Positions 48,123 through 62,180 of a DNA stretch of 64,000 bases are shown here, one piece after another. Position numbers and translations under genes: made by a program. The stretch comes from Corynebacterium mycetoides (GTDB lineage: Bacteria > Actinomycetota > Actinomycetes > Mycobacteriales > Mycobacteriaceae), in assembly GCF_900103625.1 (NCBI RefSeq), contig NZ_LT629700.1, forward strand, positions 310,001 through 374,000, written 5' to 3'. Within the stretch, counting starts at the first letter, position 1. Each line of letters opens with the position of its first letter. The notes beneath the pieces were generated by a model. That model had not been told where the DNA came from. It saw nothing but the letters and a program-made list of their open reading frames with translations, and did not search any database.

Positions 48123-49244
48123 ATGGCTTATTTGGACCACGCCGCCACCTCGCCGATGCGCCGCAGCGCGATTGACACCTGGGCCCGGTACGCCGGGGAG
48201 CTCAACCCGGGCGGCCAGTACGCGTCCGGCCGTCGCGCGAGCGCCGTTCTCGCCCAGGCCCGCGAGGACGTCGCCGAGCTTCTGGGCGCGGATCCCGTGG
48301 AAGTGGTGTTCACGGGCTCGGGTACGGAGGCGAACAACCTCGCGGTGCGCGGGCTGTACCGGTCCTCCCCGCTCGACCGGGTGGTCTCCAGCCCGATCGA
48401 GCACCCCGCGGTGCTGGAGACGGTCAAGGCGCTTGCCGTCGACGGGGCGCAGGTCGACTACCTCCCGGTCTCCCCGCAGGGTTTCGTCACCGACCTCTCC
48501 GCGCTGGACACCCCCGCCGCGGTGGCCGCGCTCATGTGGGCAAACAACGAGACGGGGGCGATCCAGCCGATCGAGCAGGCCGCGGCTCGGGCGCAGGAAT
48601 CCGGCACCCCGCTGCACGTGGACGCGGTGCAGGTGGTGGGGAAGCTGCCGGTGGATTTCAGGGCACTGGGCGTGACGACGCTCGCCGCCAGCGCCCATAA
48701 GTTCGGCGGCCCCCGCGGCGTCGGCATCCTGCTGGCCAAGCGGTCGCCGGCGCCCGCGCCCGTGCTCACCGGCGGCGGGCAGGAGCGCGGGCTGCGCCCC
48801 GGCACTGTGGACGTGGCGGCCGCGGCGGCGACGGCGGCCGCTCTCCGGGAGGCGGTGGCCGAGATGGAGGACGCCGCCTCCCGCGTGGCCGCGCTGCGCG
48901 ACGAGCTCGTGCGAGCCGTCGTGTCCACGGTTCCGGACACGGTCGTGACCACCGCCGAGCCGGCGCTGCCGTCACACGCGCACTTCAGGTTCCCCGGCGC
49001 CAACGGGGATGCGCTGATCATGCTGCTGGATACGCGCGGCATCGAGGCGTCGACAGGCTCGGCGTGCGCGGCGGGGGTCAACCGGGCGAGCCACGTGCTC
49101 GAGGCGATGGGCGTGCCCGAGCGGGAGCTGTCCGGGGCGCTGCGGCTTACGCTTGGGCGGACCACGACCCGCGAGGACATCGACCTGGTGGTGCGCGAGA
49201 TCGCGGATGTTGTGGAGCGGGCACGAGTGGCCGGTTCACTCTGA
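48123..49244 (+). CDS. Cysteine desulfurase (IscS/NifS type)
   Basis: 373 residues, PLP enzyme. Opens MAYLDHAATSPMR. Also FTGSGTEANNLAVRG, WANNETGAIQP, the PLP lysine K193 in SAHKFGGPRG and the persulfide cysteine C315 in STGSACAAG. Takes sulfur from cysteine. No Fe-S scaffold gene is next to it, and mnmA follows 2.3 kb later on the same strand, so sulfur supply for tRNA thiolation is the likely job. ATG is seven bases after TAGGCT (leaderless layout). Confidence 0.93.
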   Translation: MAYLDHAATSPMRRSAIDTWARYAGELNPGGQYASGRRASAVLAQAREDVAELLGADPVEVVFTGSGTEANNLAVRGLYRSSPLDRVVSSPIEHPAVLETVKALAVDGAQVDYLPVSPQGFVTDLSALDTPAAVAALMWANNETGAIQPIEQAAARAQESGTPLHVDAVQVVGKLPVDFRALGVTTLAASAHKFGGPRGVGILLAKRSPAPAPVLTGGGQERGLRPGTVDVAAAAATAAALREAVAEMEDAASRVAALRDELVRAVVSTVPDTVVTTAEPALPSHAHFRFPGANGDALIMLLDTRGIEASTGSACAAGVNRASHVLEAMGVPERELSGALRLTLGRTTTREDIDLVVREIADVVERARVAGSL

Positions 49245-49309
49245 AGTTGCAGTTGTGATGTGTGTGTCGCGTGTGAATTCGGTGCGACGTATCCGGTAGC
49301 GTGCGCTGC

Positions 49310-50377
49310 ATGCATGCACACCGGAGGCTTCACACCGTTTTCGCCGCACTCGTCGCGGCCGTTTTGACCACCGCCCTCGCCGTCGTCGTCCCGTTCAGCC
49401 CGACCTCGCGCACCGACGCCGGCGCGCAGAACATCCCCGGCATCGTCCAAGGAGTGGATGTCGCGGGCCACCAGCGCCCGGGAGGGCGGCCGATCGACTG
49501 GCGCACCGTCGCCGGCCCGGGCGGCCAGCACTTCGCCTTTGTCAAGGCCACGGAGGGCGAGGGCTGGAAGAACGAGTTTTACTATGAGGACGCCCACGCC
49601 GCCGCGGACGCCGGCCTCAAAGTCGGCGCCTACCACTACGCGCGGCCCGCGGAGAGCCCCGTGACCCAGGCGCAGCACTTCGCCGCGACGATCAACGCCG
49701 GCCCCGCGCTGTCCCTTCCCCCCGTGCTCGACCTCGAGGTGGATGAGGGATTGTCCCCGGTGGCGCTCGCCGCATGGACCGGCACGTTCTTGAGCGAGGT
49801 CGAGCGCGCCACCGGCGTCAAGCCGATGATCTACACCTACCGCTACTTCTGGTACGAGCGCATGGACAACACCTCCGCGTTCACCGGCTACCCGCTGTGG
49901 CTCGCCGCCTACCAGAACCAGGCGCCGCACCCGGTCGGCGGCTGGGACAAGATCTCGTTCTGGCAGCGCTCCGATTCCGGCCGCCTGCCCGGCATGCACA
50001 CCCCGGTGGACATGAACGTGTTCAACGGCTCCGCGGCCGACCTCGGCGCGTTCTCCGTCGGCAACTACTCAGCCGGCGGCGGGGTGCTGGAATCCTTCCA
50101 GGTGCCGGAATCGGGCGAGCTTAACGTGCTCGAGCAGGACAACACCGCCCTCGTCGTCGCCATCCTCGGCCTGGCCACCGGAATCCTCGGCTCGCAGCAG
50201 ATAACCGACGCCGCCGCCCAGTTCGGCTTCAGCCCGGACGACGCGAGCAACATCGCCGCCGCGGTGCAGAAGCTCGCCGCCGACGGCCGCCTGCCTGTCG
50301 ACGACCTGCGCACCATGATGCTCGGTGAATACTCCGTCGGAGACCTGCTCATCCTGATCAACAACGCGCAGCATTAG
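49310..50377 (+). CDS. Secreted GH25 lysozyme-like muramidase
   Basis: 355 residues. Signal peptide (LHTVFAALVAAVLTTALAVVV), then the GH25 barrel: GIVQGVDVAGHQRP (Asp), FAFVKATEGEGWKNEF, VGAYHYARPAESP, PPVLDLEVDEG (acidic pair) and WQRSDSGRLPG. The C-terminal ~90 residues are helical and lack a known wall-binding repeat. Cuts peptidoglycan between MurNAc and GlcNAc. TAGCGT lies seven bases before the ATG. Confidence 0.88.
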   Translation: MHAHRRLHTVFAALVAAVLTTALAVVVPFSPTSRTDAGAQNIPGIVQGVDVAGHQRPGGRPIDWRTVAGPGGQHFAFVKATEGEGWKNEFYYEDAHAAADAGLKVGAYHYARPAESPVTQAQHFAATINAGPALSLPPVLDLEVDEGLSPVALAAWTGTFLSEVERATGVKPMIYTYRYFWYERMDNTSAFTGYPLWLAAYQNQAPHPVGGWDKISFWQRSDSGRLPGMHTPVDMNVFNGSAADLGAFSVGNYSAGGGVLESFQVPESGELNVLEQDNTALVVAILGLATGILGSQQITDAAAQFGFSPDDASNIAAAVQKLAADGRLPVDDLRTMMLGEYSVGDLLILINNAQH

Positions 50378-50378
50378 G

Positions 50379-50771
50379 GTTCAGAAAGCCCTACAGTTGG
50401 TCTGCTACACCCTCGACTTCATGCGCCGCGACACCGCCGGGTTCCGGCCCACCGTGGAGTTCCTGCTCGCGGAGGCCGCCGCGGTGGCCGCAGATCAGGA
50501 GCTGAAATGGGTCTCGCTCTCCAGAGCTCCGCTGGCGCACTCGGACGAGCCGGACTCGCTGCTCGAGGTGCTCCTGGATAGGGCTGGAGCGCGCATCGAG
50601 CCCCTGTACGGCTTCCGCTCCCTGGCCGCCTCGAAGTACAAGTTCCACCCCACCCACTCCGGCTGGTACCTGGCCTACGTGGTCAGGGAGTTTCTGGTGC
50701 AGTCGGGGAGTCAGTCGGGGGATCGTGGCGGGGCACCGTCGCCAGCGCTCGCGCCCACCGATCGTCCTTGA
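50379..50771 (+). pseudogene. Fragment of a DUF2156 (lysyl-phosphatidylglycerol synthase-like) gene
   Basis: Only the last ~120 codons exist: KALQLVCYTLDFMRRD, FLLAEAAAVAADQELKWVSLSRAPLA and EPLYGFRSLAASKYKFHP match the C-terminus of DUF2156 proteins, which transfer amino acids to lipids (MprF/LysX type). No start or N-terminal part is found; the frame runs back into the lysozyme gene. Its 3' end overlaps the convergent spermidine-synthase-like gene. Most likely the remnant of a deletion. Confidence 0.65.
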
Positions 50772-51498
50772 ACTGGGCGGGGACAGCTCCCTGCAGCAGG
50801 GCGCGCGTGAGCTGCGGGGACGCCTCTATCGGCTGGTTGGCACCGACCAGGACGATGTTGCCGTAGCGGCGGCCCTTGAGCATCGGCGGATCCGCGATCG
50901 CGGCCAGGTGCGGCCACACCTCGCCCATGCCGGCCAGCTCCTCCTTCGCCTCCTTCAGGTCGGCGTGTGCGCCGCAGTTCGCCACGTAGACGCCGGTCTC
51001 GCTCAGGCTCTCGCGCGCCGCCCGGAAGAACTCGACCGTGGTCAGGTTGCGCGGGGTGGTGGCGGAGGAGAACACGTCGCGGATGATCACGTCGCGCGTG
51101 GCGGGTTTGAACCCGTCGGTGACCTCGCGGGCGTCGCCCACGCGGATCTTCACGGCGGGGGCCCGGGGGACGTCGAAAAGCTCGCGGGCGAGGACGGCCA
51201 ACTCGCTGTCAATTTCGACGACGGTGTTGCGCGAGCCCTCCCACCGGGAGGCGAAGTACCGGGCGAGGGAGCACGCGCCGCCGCCCAGGTGGGTCAGGCG
51301 CGGCTTCTCCCAGCGGGCGTGGTCGTCGAGGAGGTCGGCGATCCAGCGCATGTACTCGAAGTCGAGGCGCTCGGGCTCGCCCGGCACGATCGAGGAGCTG
51401 GGCACCCCGTTGACGAGCAGGGTGAGCGACCCGTCGCGCTCGCGGATGACTTCGGCGACTCCGGTGTCAATCTCGTAGAGCTCGCTTTGTGGGGTCAT
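50683..51498 (-). CDS. Spermidine synthase-like methyltransferase-fold protein
   Basis: 271 residues from ATG 51498 (GTG 51519 is possible). Spermidine-synthase-type Rossmann fold: [51 protein letters not shown] and [10 protein letters not shown]. The usual GGGDG is GGGACS and the catalytic Asp region is altered, as in actinobacterial relatives of unknown substrate, so true polyamine synthesis is unproven. Divergent from mnmA with overlapping -10 boxes. Confidence 0.8.
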   Translation of the reverse strand: MTPQSELYEIDTGVAEVIRERDGSLTLLVNGVPSSSIVPGEPERLDFEYMRWIADLLDDHARWEKPRLTHLGGGACSLARYFASRWEGSRNTVVEIDSELAVLARELFDVPRAPAVKIRVGDAREVTDGFKPATRDVIIRDVFSSATTPRNLTTVEFFRAARESLSETGVYVANCGAHADLKEAKEELAGMGEVWPHLAAIADPPMLKGRRYGNIVLVGANQPIEASPQLTRALLQGAVPAQFKDDRWARALATVPRHDPPTDSPTAPETP

Positions 51499-51506
51499 GT
51501 CCAGCG

Positions 51507-51516
51507 AGAGTACACT
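51507..51516. promoter_or_regulatory. Overlapping divergent -10 boxes (spermidine-synthase-like / mnmA)
   Basis: AGAGTACACT carries TACACT on the plus strand (51511-51516, eight bases before the mnmA ATG) and TACTCT on the minus strand (51512-51507, eight bases before ATG 51498). Both genes would be leaderless. Confidence 0.6.
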
Positions 51517-51524
51517 CACCGGCC

Positions 51525-52604
51525 ATGCGGGTCTTGGCAGCGATGAGCGGCGGCGTCGACAGTTCAGTGGCGGCTGCCAGGCTTGTCGACGCCGGCCACG
51601 ACGTTGTCGGAGTCCACCTCGCGCTCTCCCGCGACCCCCAGGCCACCCGGGAGTCCGCGCGCGGCTGCTGCTCGCTGGAGGACTCCGCCGACGCGCGCCG
51701 GGTGTGCGACAAGCTGGGTATCCCCTTCTACGTGTGGGACTTCTCGGACCGGTTCAAAGAGGACGTGATTGACAATTTCGTCTGGTCCTACGAGCACGGC
51801 GAGACCCCGAACCCGTGCCTGCGCTGCAACGAGAAGATCAAGTTCGCGGCGCTGCTCGACCGCGCCCTGGCGCTCGGCTTCGACGCCGTGGCCACCGGCC
51901 ACTACGCCATCCTCGACAGCGACGGCAACCTGCGCCGCAGCGCCGACCCGCTAAAGGATCAGTCCTACGTGCTCGGCGTGCTCACCCGCGCCGAGCTCGA
52001 CCACTGCATCTTCCCCGTGGGCGACACGGAAAAGCCGCAGATCCGCGAGGAGGCCAAGCGCCACGGCTTCTCGACGGCCGCGAAACCGGACTCCTATGAC
52101 ATCTGCTTCATCCCCGACGGCAACACCCAGGCCTTCCTCGGCCGGACCATCGGCATGCGCCCCGGCATGATCGTCGACGCGGACGGCACGGAGCTCAAAC
52201 AGCACGACGGGGCGTTCCAATACACCATCGGCCAGCGCCGCGGCCTGAACCTCCGCGTGCCCGCGGCCGACGGGCAGCCGCGCTACGTCACCGACATCGA
52301 CTCCGCCACCGGCGTGGTCACCGTGGGCCCGCGCACCGCGCTCGAGGTGCGCGAGATCCGCGCCGACCGCCTCAAGGTGCTCCACCCGGCGATGACCGGG
52401 GAGTTCGAGGCGAACGTGCAGATCCGCGCGCACGGGGGCGTGGTCGCCTGCCACGCCTCCGTAACCGGCGACGAGATGACGCTCACCCTGCACGAGCCGC
52501 TCGAGGGCGTGGCGCGCGGCCAGGCCGCCGTGCTGTATATGCCCGATCCGGACGGGCTGGGCGACGTCGTTCTGGGTTCCGGCACGATCTGCGCCACCGC
52601 GTAG
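51525..52604 (+). CDS. mnmA: tRNA-specific 2-thiouridylase
   Basis: 359 residues. PP-loop [20 protein letters not shown], catalytic cysteines C101 (in NPCLRCN) and C194 (in YDICFIPDG). Puts sulfur on U34 of tRNA-Lys, Glu and Gln. The cysteine desulfurase upstream is the plausible sulfur donor. Start fixed by the PP-loop. Confidence 0.96.
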   Translation: MRVLAAMSGGVDSSVAAARLVDAGHDVVGVHLALSRDPQATRESARGCCSLEDSADARRVCDKLGIPFYVWDFSDRFKEDVIDNFVWSYEHGETPNPCLRCNEKIKFAALLDRALALGFDAVATGHYAILDSDGNLRRSADPLKDQSYVLGVLTRAELDHCIFPVGDTEKPQIREEAKRHGFSTAAKPDSYDICFIPDGNTQAFLGRTIGMRPGMIVDADGTELKQHDGAFQYTIGQRRGLNLRVPAADGQPRYVTDIDSATGVVTVGPRTALEVREIRADRLKVLHPAMTGEFEANVQIRAHGGVVACHASVTGDEMTLTLHEPLEGVARGQAAVLYMPDPDGLGDVVLGSGTICATA

Positions 52605-52620
52605 GGCGCCCGCTCCTTCC

Positions 52621-52694
52621 CCCTAAACTCGGACGGCTCAACTTGCTGCTATTGCGCCTAAACTTGGGGCATGTTGGGGCGTCTGAGTTTAGGG
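52621..52694. repeat. Dispersed CCCTAAACTC palindromic repeat, second locus
   Basis: CCCTAAACTCGGAC (52621-52634) pairs with GTCTGAGTTTAGGG (52681-52694) with one mismatch. A further partial copy, CCTAAACTTGGGGC, is inside. Same family as 11196-11343. It follows mnmA and could also end its transcript. Confidence 0.7.
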
Positions 52695-52728
52695 CGAAGG
52701 CGAGCCACGCCAGCTCAAGGAGGAAGCA

Positions 52729-53570
52729 ATGACCGCATTCGGCCTCGGTACCCTACCCGGCACCGACTTGGCTAAGGCCGCGGAGATCGTCCTGGGGGAG
52801 AGCCCCACCCCGCACATCCCGCAGCTCCCCGAGCGCGGCCTGGGCTCCGACCTCGTCGGGCGCACCGCGGCGCTGCTCGACATCCCCGTCGACCGCGGCC
52901 CGCGCGGCTGGCGCGTGGCCACCCAGCACCGCACCGCGCGCGACCAGATGGCGCGCGACCTTGACCACCTTGAAGGGCTGTGGGGCAGCGTCCCCGACGT
53001 CAAGGTCCAGCTCGTGGGCCCGTGGACCCTGGCCGCGCAGATCGAGATGGCCAACGGACACCGCATGATCACCGACCCCGGGGCGCTGCGCGACGTCACC
53101 GAGGCGCTCCTGGAGGCGGTGCGGGCGCACCGGGCGGACGTCGAGAAGCGCTTTGACGCGCGCACCATCCTCCAGCTCGACGAGCCTGCGCTCGCGGACC
53201 TGATGGCGGGCGCGATCGCGGGCGCGACCGACTACGAGACGATCCCGGCGGTGCCCGAGCCCGAGGAGCGGCTGTCGCTTTTCGACGCCCACCTGCTCAA
53301 CACCACCGCCCTCGTGGACAGCCAGTGGCTCACCGTCGACCTGGACCGAGTCCGCTCCGTGCCCGACAAGGACCGCCTGGCCCAGCTCGTGGAGAGCGGC
53401 ACCCGGTTGGCCATCGCCCCGGAGGAGCCGAAGCGGGTGTGGCGCTTCCTCGACGAGCTCCAGCTCGACCCGGCCGGAGTGGGGCTGGATGTGTGGGCGC
53501 GGCCGGCCGCGACCTTGACGGAGGCGGCCGCGAACTACCGCGGTGCGCGCGAGATGTGGGAGGGGCTGGG

Positions 53571-53574
<4 letters not shown>
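52729..53574 (+). CDS. MetE/UROD-fold protein without zinc ligands
   Basis: 281 residues. TIM-barrel pieces similar to the C-terminal half of cobalamin-independent methionine synthase: FGLGTLPGTDLAKAAEIVLG, VKVQLVGPWTLAAQIEMA, ILQLDEPALADLM and VGLDVWA. It has no cysteine at all, so the His-Cys-Glu-Cys zinc site of MetE cannot form. It is conserved in actinobacteria before ligA; function unknown. SD AAGGAGGAAG precedes the ATG. Its stop overlaps the stop of the convergent exonuclease. Confidence 0.8.
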
Positions 53575-56523
<2,949 letters not shown>

Positions 56524-56524
<1 letters not shown>

Positions 56525-57537
56525 CACTTATCTGTCCCTTCGAGTTCTTTGAGCAGGTCCACGGCGAGCCCGTCGACCCACATGCTGCTGGAGTTAGCGA
56601 CGAACACGGCATCCTCGCCGTCCGGGGACCACAGGAGCATGGTCCTGAATCCACCGGTCCCGCCGTTGTGGAAGGTGTACTCGGTCCCACCTATCTCCCT
56701 GTTGCCCCACCCGTACTCGGGGCGGCCGTGGTCGGCGACCCACCGCGCATACTTCGCCATGTCCGCCGGGGTGGAGCGGATGGCGCCCGTCGGGGCCCAG
56801 CCGTCCATGTCCCAGGGCTCAACGGTGCGACCCTGCAAGCCGAGTCCTCGGGAGCTGTACTCTCCGGAGCCGGACGTCGCGAGGTACGTCTCATCCATGC
56901 CTGCGGGCTCGAGGATTGAGGTGCGCAGCAATTCCTCGTAACTGACGTTCGCGTTGCGGGCCAGAAGCTGCCCGAGAAGGGCGTGGCCGTAGTTGGAGTA
57001 GTTGCGCTGGCCGCGATTCTTCAGCTCTGCGTCGCCCGCGTGGGAGATAATCTCATCGGCTGTCGCCTCGCGGTAGGGGTTGCCGTGGAATAAAACCGCA
57101 GGTATGCGGTTGCTCAAAAGTTCGGCGGGCACAGAGCTCAACCCGGCGGTGTGGTTGGCGAGCTCTTCCATGGTGACGTCGGCGATCGGGGCGCCGGGGA
57201 CGTCGATAAGCTCGCCGACTGTTGTTGCAAGCGTGATGTCGCCGCTTGTAATCTGCTGGCGCAGTAGCTCGGCGTTGAAGGTTTTGGTGATGGAGCCGAT
57301 TTCGAATTCCGTGTGCTCGTCGGCGTCGAGGCCGCCAAAGCGGACGTTGCCGTTGTCGAGGAAGAAGGCGGCGAGGTCGTTGTGCCCGGGTTCGGCGTTG
57401 TTGCGAAGCGCGCTGGAGACGGACGCATCGCCCGTGGCGTGCGTGCCCACCGTGATCGGGCGGGGCCCGAGAAGCAGCATCACGGTCAGTGTGGCGATTA
57501 CGGCGAGGCCGCTGGCGGCCAGAGCAGTCGGTTTCAT
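56524..57537 (-). CDS. Serine beta-lactamase-like hydrolase (class C/PBP4* type)
   Basis: 337 residues. One N-terminal membrane anchor or signal (ALAASGLAVIATLTVMLLLG), then the S-x-x-K site in FEIGSITKTFNAEL, Y-x-N in QRNYSNYGHALLGQLL and HNGGTGGFRT as the third (K/H-T/G-G) motif. Such enzymes are peptidases or esterases at the envelope; beta-lactam resistance is not implied. Its start overlaps the regulator stop (TGATG). Confidence 0.88.
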
Positions 57538-58025
57538 CAGTGGGCCTCGCACGCTGTGATGATCACCATCAGTGGAATGACGCGGGCGGGGGGAATGGCG
57601 TACCCGCCGTCGCGCTTGGTCACCCAACCCGCGGCGTGTAGCGCGCCCAGGTGGTGGTAAGCCGTACCCGTGGAGGAGACGATGCCTTCCGACACGAGCT
57701 CGGCAACAGTGGCGGGAGCTCCCAAAAGGCGGCGCAGGATCTCTCCGCGCTGCGGGTGGGCGAGTGCGGACAGGCGCGAGATCTCGTCCTCCCAGGGGCT
57801 GTCTGTAACCCAGTGGGTGGGACGGGACCACTCGTATTCGTAGTGGCCGATGCCGGTGTCGACGGCCCCGCCGAACGTGACGGCGCCGTCGATGAGGTCG
57901 TCGTTGTCTTTGATCGCCTCGATGAGGGCGAAGGCGGGGGGCTGTTGCTGGGGAGGCGTGAAATGGGCTTCGAGCTGCGCGACGCGCCGCTCGAGGGCGG
58001 CGACGCGGTCAATGTCTATGTTCAT
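57537..58025 (-). CDS. ArsR-type winged-helix regulator of the serine-hydrolase operon
   Basis: 162 residues. N-terminal helix with heptad pattern (IDRVAALERRVAQLEAHF), a middle ligand-like region, and a winged helix ISRLSALAHPQRGEILRRLL with recognition helix SSTGTAYHHLGALHAAGWV. Operon leader, coupled to the hydrolase. ATG is six bases after TATTCT (58037-58032); an imperfect palindrome TCTATATT-N6-ATTCTAGA covers that box, so self-repression is likely. Confidence 0.8.
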   Translation of the reverse strand: MNIDIDRVAALERRVAQLEAHFTPPQQQPPAFALIEAIKDNDDLIDGAVTFGGAVDTGIGHYEYEWSRPTHWVTDSPWEDEISRLSALAHPQRGEILRRLLGAPATVAELVSEGIVSSTGTAYHHLGALHAAGWVTKRDGGYAIPPARVIPLMVIITACEAH

Positions 58026-58143
58026 GATTCTAGAATAACAGAAATATAGAAGCGAAGGCTCCCAACTAACTCTGCGGCCCGATAGCGCATTGAGGTCTTC
58101 GCGGTTCGTCCCCAATACACGCGGTACGATCAGCCCATGGCTG

Positions 58144-58818
58144 GTGGAGCGGGGTCCGAGGGGCGATATCTCCGCCGAGACGATCCTTCTGGCCGCGGAG
58201 GAACTTCTCGCCAGCCACGGGCCCGGAGCGCTGACGCAGCGCCGCATCGCGAAACAGGCCGGGGTCAGTCCCACAGCCCTCTACACCTATGCCGCCGACC
58301 TGGAGGAGATCCGGATAGAGCTAGGCGACAGGTTCCTCGGAGCAATCGATACAGGGCTGTTGCTTATCGACGATCCCGAAACCGCGCTTGCGACCTTCCT
58401 CCAGCACGTGCAGAAGCTCTTCACCGATAACCCCGGTCACGCCCAGCTTCTCGCGCAACAGCGCATCGCGGGACCCAACGCCCTGAAACTCAACGAAACA
58501 CTACTGACGTTTTTCCAGGTTGCGGTGGGGCACAGTGCCGAGGCTGCGGCCGGCATCACCGGTGTGCACACCGAGTGGGTCTACGGGCATGCCCTCATTG
58601 CCGCCGACAACGGTGTCACCCGCGGTTTCGCCCGCGCCCTCGGACGGCAGGAGATGTCGCGATACCCCCTGACGGCGGCGATGATCGGTCAGGCTGGCCC
58701 CGGCCTTGATTTTCGGGCCGGAGATGAGATTGTCCGCGGCCTCATGGTGCGGGCGTTGACGTCCCCGCCGACCGGCGGCCGGGGGCAAGCGCAACAGCCG
58801 CCAACACGAGAGCTGTGA
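58144..58818 (+). CDS. TetR-family regulator with doubtful start
   Basis: 224 residues from GTG 58144. HTH region DISAETILLAAEELLASHG, then ALTQRRIAKQAGVSPTALYTYAADLEEI, clear TetR. The ligand domain follows. A well-placed leaderless ATG exists at 58137 (TACGAT plus six bases), but it is in another frame; deleting one G of the GGGG run near 58160 would join them (MAGGAGSEGDISAETI). So either GTG 58144 is used or the gene carries a one-base insertion. The last 77 bases overlap the convergent CPBP gene. Confidence 0.8.
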   Translation: MERGPRGDISAETILLAAEELLASHGPGALTQRRIAKQAGVSPTALYTYAADLEEIRIELGDRFLGAIDTGLLLIDDPETALATFLQHVQKLFTDNPGHAQLLAQQRIAGPNALKLNETLLTFFQVAVGHSAEAAAGITGVHTEWVYGHALIAADNGVTRGFARALGRQEMSRYPLTAAMIGQAGPGLDFRAGDEIVRGLMVRALTSPPTGGRGQAQQPPTREL

Positions 58819-59563
58819 AGGTGATGCCCGCGACTACCCAATGGTCGGCGGCGCTGGGGCCGGCGGGCAGGCTGATCAGATTCAAAGTGGACAGGGGCAG
58901 AGCGTGCGCGAAGGCAGCCGGCCATGGAGAACCGAAACGGTGGGCTGTCGCGCTGAGCAACAAACCGAGCGCGAAGAGCGTAAGCGTCGAGGTCAGCGCA
59001 GCATCCAGCGGCAGGACGCCTTGGTAGACCATGGTCCCGTGGAGCGGGAGATGGAAAATCACCCACAGCCCCGAGATTACGGCCGAGGAGCGCCAAACAC
59101 CGGTATCGCCCAGGCATGAGTGAAGGAACCCGCGCCATGCCACATCCTCGCCGAGAGTGCTCAGTGAGAACAGCAGTGTCGCCGGAGCAATGAACGCCAG
59201 CGCCCGCAGGTAGAAGCTGGCAGAATGGGGCTCGCCAACTCCAGCAGCAAGCGCGACGGCCGCCGCGATGGCGTAGGTGCTCAGCAGCACACCCACGGCA
59301 ACCAGGCTGCCGATGACGGCTCTGCGCCAGGGGGTGCGAAGCCGAAACCAGCCCAGCACGTCGCGCTGGCGATACGCCACGATCACCGTTGCTGCGACAA
59401 TGGCGGGAATCCACCTGGCGACGATGACGAACCAATTGGGGATAACGACGTCGAGCATGAGGAAAGCCCCGCACACTGCCGTGATGGCCAGCACGACGGC
59501 AACGGAAAACGTCAGTGCCATCGACCGGCGTAGTTTATTTGAGCGCTGCACAAATTGGAGCAT
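58742..59563 (-). CDS. CPBP-family intramembrane metalloprotease-like protein
   Basis: 273 residues, about eight hydrophobic segments. Abi/CPBP motifs: LGEDVAWRGFLHS (E-D-x3-R), GLWVIFHLPLHG (His) and an F/H motif in FAHALPLSTLNL. The first motif has ED where most have EE. Relatives mature prenylated proteins in eukaryotes; in bacteria some give bacteriocin self-immunity. Start at 59563; ATG 59521 is an alternative. Confidence 0.8.
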   Translation of the reverse strand: MLQFVQRSNKLRRSMALTFSVAVVLAITAVCGAFLMLDVVIPNWFVIVARWIPAIVAATVIVAYRQRDVLGWFRLRTPWRRAVIGSLVAVGVLLSTYAIAAAVALAAGVGEPHSASFYLRALAFIAPATLLFSLSTLGEDVAWRGFLHSCLGDTGVWRSSAVISGLWVIFHLPLHGTMVYQGVLPLDAALTSTLTLFALGLLLSATAHRFGSPWPAAFAHALPLSTLNLISLPAGPSAADHWVVAGITFTALVLAAVALAPGRRSAGTSTPAP

Positions 59564-59595
59564 ACCAGGCCGGAGGTCGGGTGGCAGTGGAATAC

Positions 59596-60270
59596 TTAGC
59601 GCAGCATCGCGCCGATGATGCGCCCCAGGTCCCCGATCTGCGAGACCTCGGAGGCGAGGAAGTCCGGCCCGCCGATGCGTCCCACCACCAGCACCAAGTC
59701 GGTGCCGGCCAGCGGGGAGATGGCCAGGGTGGTGTCCAGCAGCCACCAGGCCTCGGGCACCCACGTGTCGGTTTCGGGGTGGAGGATGCGCGCGGTGGTG
59801 ACGTCGACAAGCTGCGGTGTCGTTCCGTCGTCGCCGGGGGCGGCCTGGGATGCGGCGATGCGCACGAGGCCGTCGGGGGTCTCGCGCACGACCACGGCCC
59901 ACGACGAGGTCATGGCCTTCGGCATGACGGAGACCAGCTCGGCCGTCGCGGCAGAGACGTCGTCGGTGACACCCGCGATGCGCGCGAGCATCTGAACCTG
60001 CCCGCGGCGGTCCACCCGGCCGGTGAAGGGGCGGATCGAGTCGACTTCCACCCCTTCGACGGAGCTGGCGGCGGTAATCAGAGCGTCGGCAAGCGTGCCC
60101 GTGGGAAGTTCCACCACGATGTCGTCGGTGACCACGGCGCCGCGGCCTTCCCGCTCCAGCTGGACGATGTCCACGGAGCGGATGTCGGCGTCGATCATGC
60201 CGAACGCTTCCGCGAGTTCGCCGAGGCTTCCCGGGACGTCCGGCAGATGGACGCGGATGAGGTAAGACAT
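59596..60270 (-). CDS. ACT-domain protein
   Basis: 224 residues. N-terminal ACT domain SYLIRVHLPDVPGSLGELAEAFGMIDADIRSVDIV (core LPDVPGSLGELAEAF), then a second alpha/beta domain ending DLGRIIGAMLR. ACT domains bind amino acids. Conserved next to gatC in actinobacteria, divergent from it. ATG is seven bases after TATAAC (60283-60278), so probably leaderless. Confidence 0.85.
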   Translation of the reverse strand: MSYLIRVHLPDVPGSLGELAEAFGMIDADIRSVDIVQLEREGRGAVVTDDIVVELPTGTLADALITAASSVEGVEVDSIRPFTGRVDRRGQVQMLARIAGVTDDVSAATAELVSVMPKAMTSSWAVVVRETPDGLVRIAASQAAPGDDGTTPQLVDVTTARILHPETDTWVPEAWWLLDTTLAISPLAGTDLVLVVGRIGGPDFLASEVSQIGDLGRIIGAMLR

Positions 60271-60385
60271 GCATCAAGTTATATCACTGGCAGTGACCCA
60301 GATCCCTCAACCGGAGTGTCCGGCCGGTGACGTAAGATGAGGGCGTTTGCTAGTTTCAGCCGCAATTACGAGGATAGGAACCACA

Positions 60386-60691
60386 TTGTCGGAGAACTCC
60401 ATTTCCCGAGACGAGGTGTCCCGCATCGCGCGTCTCGCCCGCATCGCCCTGACAGATGAGGAGCTCGACCAGATCGCGCCGCAGCTCGACCACATCGTCG
60501 ACGCCGTGTCCAAGGTGCAGCAGGTGGACACCCAGGGAGTCGAGCCGATGAGCCACCCGCACTCCATCGACGCCGGGATGCGCCCGGATGTGGAGAAGAA
60601 GACGCTGACGCAGGAGCAGGCGCTCGACCAGGCGCCGGCCGCGCAGGACGAGCGTTTCGTGGTTCCGCAGATTCTTGGGGAAGGGGAGTAG
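60386..60691 (+). CDS. gatC: Asp/Glu-tRNA amidotransferase subunit C
   Basis: 101 residues from TTG 60386, preceded by [33 protein letters not shown] is the GatC signature. Stabilises the GatCAB enzyme that converts Glu-tRNA-Gln and Asp-tRNA-Asn. gatA follows after four bases; gatB is outside the window. Confidence 0.95.
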   Translation: MSENSISRDEVSRIARLARIALTDEELDQIAPQLDHIVDAVSKVQQVDTQGVEPMSHPHSIDAGMRPDVEKKTLTQEQALDQAPAAQDERFVVPQILGEGE

Positions 60692-60695
60692 GGCC

Positions 60696-62151
<1,456 letters not shown>

Positions 62152-62180
<29 letters not shown>

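Noticed and set aside
58137..58430. Separate small gene from ATG 58137
   Set aside because: The product is Arg/Gly-rich shadow sequence over tetR; it matters only as evidence for a possible frameshift.
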